Part shown: one piece after another, positions 1 through 9,215 of the stretch
How positions within the stretch are numbered: the first letter of the stretch is position 1
How the letters are laid out: the number at the start of each line of letters is the position of its first letter
Assembly (NCBI GenBank): GCA_027627225.1
Contig: CM051040.1
Coordinates: 28,711,634 to 28,775,633 of the forward strand
Length of the DNA: 64,000 bases
Source of the DNA: Congeria kusceri
Lineage: Eukaryota; Mollusca; Bivalvia; Myida; Dreissenidae
Direction of reading: 5' to 3'
Translations under genes and position numbers: made by a program
The notes under the pieces: generated by a model
The model's input: the letters and a program-made list of their open reading frames with translations, nothing else
What the model was told of the DNA's origin: nothing
The model's database searches: none

Positions 1-608
1 GATGGACAATCTTTACCCTCACAAGGTGGTGTACAATCTTCCCCTTCGCATGGAGGTGGTCGCCGACCATTTTCACCGCCTTCTCCCATACCCTGGCCGC
101 CTTGTCCCTGTCTGCCGTTTCCAGATCCGCTACTGCTTCCCTGTCCACCGAATCGTCTGAGCTGAGGTTCCGGACAGTACTCCCCTTTACAAGGTGGTGG
201 ACAATCTTCACCCTCACAAGGTGGTGGACAATCTTACCATTCGCATGGAGGTGGTCGCCGACCATTTTCACCGCCATCTCCAATTCCGTTTTCTTGTTCT
301 CCACTCATGCTTCCACCATTCATCCCAAATCGTCCACCAGAGCCGCTGAATTGTCCGCCTTGACCGCCTTATCCGCCCGACTGTCCGCCTTGACCGCCAA
401 CACGCCCGCCAGCTCCGCCCAGACGTCCGCTCTGTCCGCCAGTCTATCCGCCAGTCTGTCCGCCTTGTTGGGCGTTTTCTCGTTCTTCGAGAAGTGCCAA
501 CAGGGCCTTGGCGATCACGAACACCTCGTCAGATTCGGGGCGATTCTTTAAAGGAACGACACTCGCATTTTGAATAATAGATGTTAACATTATAAGAAAT
601 TCGGTAGA
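1..608 (-). pseudogene. decayed exon of a secreted Gly/Gln-rich, Cys-Pro-repeat protein
   Basis: Read on the minus strand from an AG at 609-610, one frame runs to the window edge with a coherent composition. A short acidic/aliphatic segment (VFVIAKALLALLEERE) is followed by GGQ/GGR repeats. Then come two copies of a module with a GGENGRRPPPCE core and PPCEGxDC motifs, spaced 195 bp (65 codons) apart (cores near 46-83 and 241-275). Three in-frame stops interrupt it, at 444-446, 369-371 and 234-236, two of them inside Gln/Gly codon runs. Such composition is typical of molluscan shell-matrix, byssal or other extracellular secretions; the specific role is inference. The plus-strand open frame over the same bases is only its shadow. 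The gene continues beyond position 1. Splicing could in principle skip a stop, but three stops argue for a pseudogene. Confidence 0.55.
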
Positions 609-715
609 CTGAAACTTATCGTTTAACTCGTGTTTTTTTGCTAATACTTAAATGCACACATAACCGGAAAGTGCTCATGGAAATAAAAATAATTGTTTAC
701 AAAAAAGCGGATGGT

Positions 716-865
716 TTATTTACCGCGACCACTTCCGATTTCATTGCCGCCGTTGCCCGGGCGACCACTTCCGGTTCCATCGCCGCCTTTGCCAGGGTAA
801 CCATGACGCAGTGTGAATGCGTGCGCAGCTGCGCACGGCCACAGCAACAGAAGTGCCCTTTTCAT
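716..865 (-). CDS. signal-peptide exon with Gly-rich start, probably the 5' end of the same gene
   Basis: ATG at 865 opens a 49-codon frame ending in TAA at 716-718. The first 16 residues (MKRALLLLWPCAAAHA) form a textbook signal peptide with an AHA cleavage site. A Gly-rich tail with GKGGDGTGSG and PGNGGN follows. A good splice donor (CGCG|GTAAAT) overlaps the stop, so the exon may splice to the body at 1-608; an acceptor TTTCAG lies at 609-614. With this donor the phase does not fit the best frame of the next exon, which agrees with a decayed locus. It could alternatively be a complete tiny secreted peptide. The orientation and Gly-rich style match the neighbouring pseudogene. Confidence 0.5.
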   Translation of the reverse strand: MKRALLLLWPCAAAHAFTLRHGYPGKGGDGTGSGRPGNGGNEIGSGRGK

Positions 866-1905
866 TTCGAGCACGCTGGTCTAAGTAAAAAATATTGAAC
901 GCTGAACAGAAGAAGAGAAAATTCGCAAGTTATGATTGATTTAGCATCAAATACGCCATTTCGCAAGCAAATAATACCATTAATATATTTACAATCTGCA
1001 TAAAATCTTAAATAATTATTAAAAAAGGAAATCGTGGTATACAATATAGATTTCGTTAACTCTCCATATGTTTTTACTATTAGGTTTAACACTAGTATAC
1101 GCTTGCAATATACTAATATTATTGTGTGTTTTTTTTTATATCGCACTTACATTTAACTAAACACTTCCAAACATCTTAAAGTAGAAAAAATCAAGCAGTA
1201 AGCATGTATTAAAAAAGAAGCTTACATGATATGTAGACGTTTGGATCTCTCTTCCAACTTGTCTGGTAGGTTGGAAACGGTGCCCATTATATATCTACCC
1301 GGCTAGCCTGCATCTTGCCCAATTGGGGAGGGGGGGGGATCAATTTTTAAAACACGACGAATTGTCACGTTTTCTTTTCAGTCGAAAAAATAAATAAGAT
1401 AAGCGCACAATAACTAGATGGAGTTTTAATTGCTATTCGATGTACTATGTCTGTTCTGAACGTGCCGACACTTTCACAGTTGAAAAGGAAAGCGATATTC
1501 GAAAGTGTAACCAGCTATTCAAATATAGAAATCATAATTCGCTGACTACAATGGTTAGATGGATTATATTTGAACTCCTCACGAATTGGATAATTGCGAT
1601 TTTGAGACCGTGTGTTAACAATAGTATGTCGTGATGTTTTTACAAAAAATATAACTTGCAAATATTGGTTTTTACTTATATGTCCATTTATAACCACGTC
1701 AGAATAAAACTCTCGAAAATGAACGCGTGACGTAGAAGTTCGAAATACTTAAGAAGAGAAATAAAAATATTATTTCGTGTTGCACTTTTACTATTTTGTT
1801 TTTGCTGATGTTAATGTCACAAGTGAAGAAGTAAATATTGATATTTGTCCGTGGAGACGAGATGTGCAAAATGTAGTTACAAGCATTTTTGAATATGAAC
1901 CGTAT
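866..1905. other. AT-rich sequence without recognised gene
   Basis: No coding signal was convincing on either strand. There is a G-run near 1328-1338 and a short inverted repeat (TTCCAAC / GTTGGAA) near 1252-1278. Confidence 0.5.
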
Positions 1906-2161
1906 GAGGCGTGTCGTTGGAAACCCGGGCTTAATGCATGTGCGTAAAGTATCGTCCCGGATTAGCCAGTGCAGTCCGTACAGGCTGATCTGGGACGGCA
2001 CTTTCCGCCTACAGTGGATTTATGTTTAGAAGAGACATCCTTGAAACAGAAAATACCATAAAAGCGGAAAGTGCCGTCCCGGATTAGCCTGTGCGGACTG
2101 CACAGGCTAATCCGGGACGATACTTTACGCAGATGCATGAAGCCCGGATTTCCCACTCCTC
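1906..2161. mobile_element. foldback repeat (copy 1), palindromic MITE-like element
   Basis: A 250-bp near-palindrome. The left arm (CCGGGCTTAATGCATGTGCG, then CGTCCCGGATTAGCC) is repeated in reverse at the right end (GGCTAATCCGGGACG, then GCAGATGCATGAAGCCCGG). The inner stem is CGGCACTTTCCGC / GCGGAAAGTGCCG around an 80-bp loop. Related copies lie at 18799-19057, 19408-19590, 37570-37710 and 40073-40140, so this is a dispersed family. No coding capacity, so non-autonomous. Confidence 0.85.
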
Positions 2162-3670
2162 GTATGTATATCTTTGATATCATTATTGTAACTACATAAT
2201 TGCTAAAACACGCACAAGCCGATTAAAAAAATCGGGGATATATCATAACAACGCTTTGAGGAGGCATACATCTAACCCAAACTAATTATTTCTGATTGCA
2301 ATACAAGACTTATGTTATCACCACCAGAAGCAAAAATAGCCATTGGCTACAAATAGTTCTAACTGGCTGCTAATATTTCTGAACATATTTTTTAAACGAA
2401 GCACATATCACACCTTTTAAGATAACTATTTCTAAACATTTGTTTTAAATTTGGCTACTAAATAAGATTTCGTAGCGCCAACATAGAAGACATACAAGAG
2501 ATACTATTGTTATATTTAACCGTTAGCATGAAAATCAGATGTATTAAACATGGAATTACAAATATACTGTACTGTGCTATCGGGGTCAATGAGAATCTTT
2601 TGCTTTTTGCAATTACATTACAAATGTAAATATTGTTTAAAATATATGTATACAAACCGAATAACGAAGTTAAAAGCGTGTTGTACACAATTCTACGGAT
2701 GCACATATCTCTGTTGTTCACGCGGTATCTGATACAACTGGACAGTTCCAGTTATATTAAAAATGGTCTTTTGAAATAATTAGCCTACATGCAAAGAGTA
2801 CGTTTTAAGCCCACTTTGCACACCTTTCTTCAGATACCTAGGTCGTTTCAACCGAGATCGTATTCACTTTATAAACTGTATAATGTCCTATCGGGAGCGT
2901 ACTTAGTACATTGCATATAGATAAAAAATACTACATGAATAACGTGAGTGTCAAATATTACAAATCTTTTTTTAATATCGACTATTCACCGAATAGTTCG
3001 AGCTATACTACTCACCCATTCGTAGGCGTCGGCGTTGCCGTAATGCTCTGGTTAAGGTTTGCGTGCAACAAAAACATATACAAGTGACTACTACTGATAT
3101 TCAATTGAAACTACACATCATGTCTTCGGGGTCATGATTCTTATATGTATGGTCACTGACCAATACCCATACCCCTGACCTGCAATTTAGCAGAGTTATT
3201 ACCCTTGTTGTACTTAAAAAGATCAGTTTAAAGTTTGCGTGCAGCAAGTTTATATCTCTATATCATATTTAATTAAACCTTCACCCATGTCTTCAGGGTT
3301 ATTATGTAAGGTCACTGACCAAGGCCCATAACTCTGACAAAGCGGTATGTATAGTCGAGCGCGCTGTCCCGAGACAGCTCTTGTCTATATACTACTCGTA
3401 TAAAAGACATGGACGGTCAATGATGCAACATGCATATGAACTGTAGAAACAATCTGCACAAGAGTGGGATGCCCTTAATCTGAGTATTAATCTTAAATAC
3501 TAACCAATGAAAGCCCATATCTAACGGGAGGGGTTGTCAAAACATTTTCATTGGTCAATATTTTAAGTTGATACAGATTTTAGATTGGGAAATTTAGTAG
3601 TCGTAAGGGCATGTATTGCCCGGTGCGAGCAGTAATAACGGTTACAGTCAACTTTATTCTACGGGTACAC
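2162..3670. other. AT-rich intergenic or intronic sequence with weak repeats
   Basis: No supported exon. A direct motif AAGTTTGCGTGCA(A/G)CAA recurs near 3053 and 3235. A segment near 2847-2876 (CGTTTCAACCGAGATCG) resembles the acceptor end of the receptor exon at 4508 and may be a fourth, very decayed copy. If the receptor gene extends upstream, this is its intron. Confidence 0.4.
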
Positions 3671-3674
3671 ATAT

Positions 3675-3745
3675 CGTTTCAGCGGAGATCTTGTTACCAT
3701 TGCTCGGCTTGTACTTTAGTATCTGCATTGCCGTTATAGAGTATT
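3675..3745 (+). pseudogene. decayed partial copy of the receptor TM5 exon (copy a)
   Basis: CGTTTCAG at 3675-3682 is followed by a sequence clearly homologous to the first 50 bases of the exon at 4508. It translates as AEILLPLLGLYFS in the equivalent frame. The match covers the acceptor and the first part of TM5, then is lost. It is not followed by a splice donor, so it cannot work as an exon. Confidence 0.65.
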
Positions 3746-3770
3746 TCTTAAAGTTGCACACAATTGTGTA

Positions 3771-3832
3771 GTTTTAGCTGAGATCTTGTTCCCATTGTTC
3801 GGCCTGTACTACGCCATGTATTACCGTTATGG
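3771..3832 (+). pseudogene. decayed partial copy of the receptor TM5 exon (copy b)
   Basis: GTTTTAG followed by CTGAGATCTTGTTC, reading AEILFPLFGLYYAMYYR, against AEILFLLFGLYLCYRVR in the real exon. Its tail (ACCGTTATGGACTATTTG) merges directly into the 35-bp minisatellite that follows, which suggests the minisatellite grew from sequence beside this duplicated exon fragment. Confidence 0.65.
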
Positions 3833-3844
3833 ACTATTTGATAA

Positions 3845-4490
3845 TGTTGCGCACCATTTCATTATGGACTCTTTGATAATGTTGGACACCATACCGCTAT
3901 GAACTCTTTGGGTAATGTTGCAGACCATACAGTTATGGACTCTTTGGTAATTTTTCACACGATACCGTTATGGACTCTTTGATAATGTTACACACCATAC
4001 ATTTATGAACTCTTTGATAATGTTGCACACCATTTCGTTATGGACTCTTTGGTTATGTTGCACATCATACCGTTATGGACTCTTTGATAATGTTGCGCAC
4101 CATTTAATTATGGACTCTTTGATAATGTTGCACACCAGGTCGTTATGGACTCTTTGGATAATGTTGCAGACCATACCGTTATGGACTCTTTTATAATGAT
4201 GCACATCATACCGTTATGGACTCTTTGATAATGTTGCACATCATACCGTTATGGACTCTTTGAAAATGTTGCACACCATTTCGTTATGGACTCTTTGATA
4301 ATATTGCTCACCATTTCGTTATGGACTCTTTCGATAATGTTGCAGACCATACAGTTATGGACTCTTTGATTATGTTGCACACCATTTCGTTATTGACTCT
4401 TTGATAATGTTGCACACTGTACCGTTATGGACTCTTTGATAACGCTGTACACTGTACCGTTTATATGGACTCTTATAATAATTTTGCACT
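3845..4490. repeat. minisatellite, about 18 units of 35-36 bp
   Basis: The unit is centred on GTTATGGACTCTTTGATAAT followed by GTTGCACACCATTTC, with 5-15% divergence between copies. It ends immediately upstream of the receptor exon at 4508. Short open frames here are repeat artefacts. Confidence 0.9.
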
Positions 4491-4507
4491 CAATTCTGTC
4501 GTTTCAG

Positions 4508-4646
4508 CTGAGATTTTGTTCCTGTTGTTCGGCCTCTACCTGTGCTACCGGGTGCGCGCGGCGCCTGCTGAGTTCCGGGAGGGCTTCTACATCTCGCTCA
4601 CCATCCTGCTCGAGTTCGCAGCATCTTTGGCGTTTTATGTTGTACG
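4508..4646 (+). CDS. receptor exon: TM5, third intracellular loop, TM6
   Basis: The acceptor is TCGTTTCAG|CT and the donor TGTACG|GTAAGT. It encodes TM5 (EILFLLFGLYLCY), a basic loop (RVRAAPAEFREG) and TM6 (ISLTILLEFAASLAFYVV). It is GC-rich against its repeat-filled surroundings, as expected for a conserved exon. Its 3' last 16 bases and donor are the seed of the tandem array that follows. Confidence 0.9.
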
Positions 4647-7600
4647 GTAAGTTGCCTAGCAACGCTTGATATGCGTTTTATCTTGTACGGTGATTTACCT
4701 GGCAACGCTTGATAAACCTTTTATGTTGTACGGTAAGTTGCATAGCAACGCTTGATAATCCTTAGATGTCGTACGGTAAGTTGCCTAGCAACGCTTGATA
4801 TGCGTTTATGTTGTACGGTAAGTTGCCTAGCAACGCTTGATTAGCCTTTTATGTTGAATGGAAAGTTGCCTAGCAACGCTTGATAAGCATTTTATGTTGT
4901 ACGGTTAGTTGCATAGCAAAGCTTGATAATTCTTTTATGTCGTACGGTTAGTTGCCTAGCATCGCTTGATAAGCCTTTTATGTTGTACGGTAAGTTGTAT
5001 AGCAACGCTTGATATGCGTTTTATGTTGTACGGTGAGTTGCCTAGCAAAGTTTGATATGTGTTTTTCTCGTACGATGAGTTGCCTAGCAACGCTTGACAT
5101 GAGTGTTTTGCTGTATAACGAATGGCCTGGTAACTTATGACAACCATCGCATCGCCCGTATGCCAAACGGTTCTGAAGAAATATGAAATAGTGTAGTTTA
5201 AGGAGTGGGCCCCGGAAAAATTGCGGTCACAAGTTTAAGGCTGTACTCCGTATCAATGATATAATTTTAAATATAACTTTGTTTCATGACGTCATCACAG
5301 ATTATTCACAAAATGTACGATTATTGCTAAGTATAGCCACATTTACCGTCGAATTCTTAGCATTTTGTGTATTTTTTAGCGTTTGATGAAATTGTAGCCA
5401 AATATCATTTTATAAGCCGAATGTTCGTATGAATCTTTTTTGATTTGGCGAATGATAGAAATAACTATATTATGACCATGTTAGGTTCACAAGCCTTTGT
5501 CAGAATTGTGAAATACACATGTACTAAATGGTTGAAATATATTTAATATTGTAGTTTGAACGATGTTAGACGTGGCATTTTAGACTGGTTGATATATATG
5601 TCTATTGTCTTTGCCCTTTAAAAATCCATACGATACATGTTACGGCAGTCGTTTGAACGTTAGAACACACACAACTGATTGCAAAAATACCAACTTTCAA
5701 TATATCTGTACGCTTGTTTTCTTGCAGGCATATATACTGGTTGACGTTACATCCGGACTACCTGTTTCTGATGTACTTTTTACGGTGCCAGGTGACGGTC
5801 AGTACTACACTGGTGCTGGTGTTCGGACCAAAGGTACGCTGGTTGAGCCGCTGTGGCATAAAATCGAATGGGGAGGGAGGTGTCACAAAACCGAGAGGAG
5901 GGGGTGGCACACAACTGAGTGGAACGGGAGGGGTTGTCATAAAACCTAACAGGAGTGGAGTGTCACAAAATCGAGAGGAGGGGGTGGCACACAACTGAGT
6001 GGAACGGGAGGGGCTGTCATAAAACCTAACGGGAGTGGGGTGTCACAAAACCGAGCGAAAGGAGGTGTCAAACAACCGAGTGGAACGAGTGGGGGTGTCA
6101 CAAAACCTAACAGTAGTAGGGTGTCACAAATCCGAGCGGTGGAGGGGTGTCCCAACCGACTGGAACGGGAGGGGTGTCACAAAACCGAGCGAGACGAGGA
6201 GTCACAAAACCGAGCGGGAGTGCAGTGTCATAAAATCGAAAGAGAGAGTGGGTGTCACTAAACGAACGGGAGAGCGGATGTCACAAAAATTTAAGGGAGG
6301 GGATACACTAAACCGAACGGGAGATGAGGTGTTTTTATTTAACTCATTTTCATGCAGTTTTATTTGGGCTCACTGTACATTCTGTATACGGTTATAACGT
6401 GAATGATGTGTTACCTGTTATACTAATTAAGAGGTAACTGGATGACCACCGCCGTTCAGTAGGTCTACAATTAACATGAGTGATAGATCTACAATACACG
6501 TGAGTTATTGATCTTCAATTAACATGAGTGACATATCTAAAATTAACATGAGTGATAGATCTACGATTTACATGAGTGATAGATCTACAATTAACGTGAG
6601 TGATAGATCTACAATTAACATGAGTGATAGATCTACAATTAACCTGAGTGATAAATTTACAGTTAACCTGGGGGATAGAACATGAGTGATAATTGTTGGA
6701 TTTGTTTTGTTCCGCAGTTATGGTACGCCCATAGGCCCCCGGACGACAGGAACGTACGGAACAGAGCTTACTCAACGTCAGACGTCCCCGATAATATGGC
6801 ACCTGAAGCTATGAAATTAAACGTCGGCATCTCTTCAAACGGTGACGTGGACGTCGGTGACGTCAGTTTAGCTGATATGGATCCGGAGGATATAAGGGTA
6901 CTCTTTTTGATAACAGTTGGATCTAACCAGATCAACGAAGCTTCTAACAAAACTCTTCACTTAAGTTGTTATTCAAGGGAAATTTTCAAATAAAAATTTC
7001 CTTGGGTAAATCAATACTAAATATTTGAAATATGGTAAAATAAGACGCATATTTGGATAATAATAAATCGAATTAAGATAAAATAAACTTTTATTGAACC
7101 AGTCGAAGACTTGATGATTTTTTTTTATTTTAAGAAATGTGTCCAGCTGTTTAGTTTTCACACGTCACAGTTCTTCATAAATTTACGACACATGCGTGAT
7201 TTATTTGATTCTTGATCATATTGTATGTCTACGTTACACATTATTCCATTAGATGACTCTTTGCATTAATGATTTAACAAGTAGATTTCGATTTTTATCA
7301 GATTATCCCTTTTTTTCATATGTGTATGTTTTATTTCTAGGCCGAGTTAAAGCGACTGTATACTCAGTTACAAGTCTACAAAACGCGAAATATGAGGCGG
7401 GACAATCCCCATATTTCCAAGCGCCGCGGAGGCCGGAAACAAACACACAGACGCTTTTCTTTGCAAGCAGCTTTTCATCATAAACACAAGCATCACCATG
7501 ACCATGATCACGAACATGAAATGTCAAAAACACCCGAGGAGAGTACGAACTCTGCCGAAGGCCTTCCGATGCCCGTCGAAATGAGTATCACGAAGTGTGA

Positions 7601-7658
7601 CGATATAAACGAAGTTAAACCAACGGTGTCATTTAAAATGGCGCATACTCATAAATGA
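4508..7658 (+). CDS. GPR158/GPR179-like orphan class C GPCR, 3' part (four exons)
   Basis: Four exons joined in compatible phases encode TM5 to the C terminus of a class C orphan receptor of the GPR158/GPR179 family. Exon borders are 4508-4646 (ends in phase 2), 5728-5833 (starts phase 2, ends phase 0), 6718-6897 (phase 0/0) and 7341-7658 (stop TGA 7656-7658). All four acceptors are AG and all donors GT. Family hallmarks are the TM5 segment AEILFLLFGLYLCYRVR, the loop PAEFRE, TM7 entered through DYLFLMYF, the motif DPEDIR, and then ELKRLYTQLQVYK. In vertebrates this last region is the helical segment of the C-tail used to bind RGS7-Gbeta5. The vertebrate members act as neuronal membrane scaffolds and as a glycine or metabolite receptor; for this protein that role is inference. 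The tail is short (about 165 residues after TM7) compared with vertebrate members. Upstream exons are not in the visible sequence or were not recognised. Confidence 0.9.
4641..5110. repeat. minisatellite of 43-44 bp carrying tandem copies of the exon's splice donor
   Basis: About 11 units, each beginning TTTTATGTTGTACGGTAAGT and continuing TGCCTAGCAACGCTTGAT. The first unit is the real exon end and donor of the receptor; the others lie in the intron. GTAAGT is intact in units 1, 3, 4, 5 and 9. It is GTGAGT in unit 10 and GTTAGT in units 7 and 8, and is lost in units 2, 6 and 11. Confidence 0.9.
5728..5833 (+). CDS. receptor exon: third extracellular loop and TM7
   Basis: The acceptor is TTTCTTGCAG|G and the donor CCAAAG|GTACGC. 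The split Arg codon (CG+G) joins it to the previous exon. It encodes HIYWLTLHPD, then TM7 (YLFLMYFLRCQVTVSTTLVL), ending VFGPK. The arrangement Asp-aromatic-Leu, Met-Tyr-Phe, Thr-Val-Ser-Thr and Gly-Pro-Lys parallels TM7 of GPR158-type receptors. Confidence 0.9.
5865..6325. repeat. intronic minisatellite, G-rich, 21-40 bp units
   Basis: Units built on GTGTCACAAAACCGAGCGGG and GGAACGGGAGGGG(C/T)TGTCAT. Two composite 80-bp blocks are near identical (about 5865-5944 and 5945-6024). The open frames on both strands are artefacts of this array. It sits between receptor exons 2 and 3. Confidence 0.9.
6470..6680. repeat. intronic minisatellite, 24-bp units
   Basis: About 8-9 copies of a 24-bp unit containing GAGTGATAGATCTAC and AATTAACAT, ending 40 bp upstream of the acceptor of receptor exon 3. 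Confidence 0.9.
6718..6897 (+). CDS. receptor exon: proximal C-tail with DPEDIR motif
   Basis: The acceptor is TTCCGCAG|TTA and the donor ATAAGG|GTACTC, with 60 codons in phase 0/0. The linker is rich in Asn, Asp and Ser, with SADM-type acidic spacing (GDVDVGDVSLADMDPEDIR). The terminal DPEDIR followed by a helix in the next exon is a family signature of GPR158/GPR179. Confidence 0.88.
7341..7658 (+). CDS. receptor last exon: helical segment and His-rich tail
   Basis: The acceptor is TTTCTAG|GCC. It begins AELKRLYTQLQVYKTRN, an amphipathic helix following DPEDIR, then a basic patch (SKRRGGRKQTHRR). A His-rich run (HHKHKHHHDHDHEHE) and an acidic/Ser region follow, ending at TGA 7656-7658. The His run is unusual and could bind metal ions; that is inference. 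No domain follows it. Confidence 0.88.
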   Translation, partial: AELKRLYTQLQVYKTRNMRRDNPHISKRRGGRKQTHRRFSLQAAFHHKHKHHHDHDHEHEMSKTPEESTNSAEGLPMPVEMSITKCDDINEVKPTVSFKMAHTHK

Positions 7659-8303
7659 TATTGATAGAAGTGTTTGTATGTGGACGACTAATTAATGAGT
7701 AAGATGCTAAATGGTTTACTTATGATTCTTATCAATGCGTTTGTCGTACTATGTGTTACGTAAATATCGTGTTTCGCGAATTTATAAATCATTATTCGAG
7801 GGAAGTTACATCGTGGCAGCAAGTTTTAAAAACATTCTGAGTTGTCGTTCATAGAACGATGATCTCTATTGAAGATTATCTATGATGAACACACCACCTG
7901 TCAACTTTCCACAGAGAGGTCTTATAAATTACGGACGTTTTTATCTGGAAAACATGTGAGGTTTTCCCGCGTTTTTGGGCGTAAAGTGACGCATGGTGTT
8001 GGACACGTGGACTGGATAATTGTGCTGATGAGTATCTAAGTTGCAGGTGTCTTACACGTGTCATAAAATGACAATGTCATTTGCAATTGTGTAGGTTATT
8101 TCACTTATTTGTGAGACTTAGATAAATTGATAAATATGTACGTTGTTTTACGTCCATATTCACCTAAAGGAAAACAGTCGCTATTTCATTTTGTTTTCTA
8201 AAGATTCAAAACTGCAGTAAATAAAAAAAAAACATAAAAACAAGTATTTATTATACCTCGATTACTGTTTTATCTACATAACGGTTTATTTTGGATTATT
8301 TCA
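7659..8303 (+). other. probable 3' UTR and downstream flank of the receptor gene
   Basis: AT-rich, no coding signal. An AATAAA followed by an A-run at 8220-8225 is a candidate polyadenylation signal, 560 bases after the stop. Confidence 0.4.
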
Positions 8304-8365
8304 CGCAAACACACACAGACACGCACGTACACCCACCCACGCACGCGCACGCACACAGAAGCACG

Positions 8366-8408
<43 letters not shown>

Positions 8409-8434
8409 ACGCACACGCACACGCACACGCGCGT
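8304..8434. repeat. CA/CG-interrupted microsatellite
   Basis: (CA)n with CACG and CGCA interruptions, including an uninterrupted (CA)13 block and a (GCACAC)n block. Purine-pyrimidine alternation gives Z-DNA potential. Frames on both strands are artefacts. Confidence 0.95.
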
Positions 8435-8486
8435 ATTACTGGGTCTCATGATTGTCATTCACCGATCATGGCGTCGATGTCATTAC

Positions 8487-9215
8487 AAACGTAAAGTTAC
8501 ACGTCACTAGAGCCGTTACGTTACACGGCATTAGAACCGTTACGTGACACGTCAGTAGAACCGTTACGTGACACGTCAGTAGAACCGTAAGTTGAAACGT
8601 CATTAGAACCGTTACGTGACACGTCATTAGAACCGTAAGGTGACGCGTCATTAGAACCGTTACGTGGCACGTCATTAGAACCGTTACGTGACACATCAGT
8701 AGAACCGTTACTTAACATGTCATTAGAACCGTTACGTTACAAGTCAGTAGAACCGTTACGTGACACGTAATTAGAACCGTTACTTAACACGGCATTAGAA
8801 CCGTTACGTGACACGTCAGTAGAACCGTTACGTGACACGTCAGTAGAACCGTTACTTGACACGTCATTAGAACCGTTACTTGACACGTCATTAGAACCGT
8901 TACTTGACGCGTCATTAGAACCGTTACGTGACACGTCATTAGAACCGTTACGTGACACGTCATTAGAACCGTAAGTTGACACGTCATTAGAACCGTTACG
9001 TTACACGTCATTAGAACCGTTACTTGACACGTCATGAGGACCGTTACGTGACACGTCATTAGAACCGTTACGTGACACGTCATTAGAACCGTTACGTGAC
9101 ACGTCATTAAAAACGTTACTTGACACGTAATTAGAACCGTTACTTGACACGTCAGTAGAACCGTTACGTGACACGTCAGTAGAACCGTTACGTTTCACGT
9201 CATTAGACTCGTTAC
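8487..9215. repeat. minisatellite, about 30 units of 24 bp
   Basis: The unit joins GTTACGTGACACGTCA and TTAGAACC. Because 24 is a multiple of three, long repetitive frames (NGSNDVSR type) appear on the minus strand and are artefacts. Each unit holds ACGT cores arranged as TTACGTGACACGTCA. Confidence 0.95.

Noticed and set aside
102..551. 149-codon plus-strand frame rich in Ser/Ala/Leu
   Set aside because: It is the shadow of the minus-strand Gly/Gln/Cys-Pro reading, which has a signal-peptide exon and repeat logic.
8466..9198. NGSNDVSR-type repeat protein on the minus strand
   Set aside because: 24-bp minisatellite read in three frames; no start context, splice sites or non-repeat flank.
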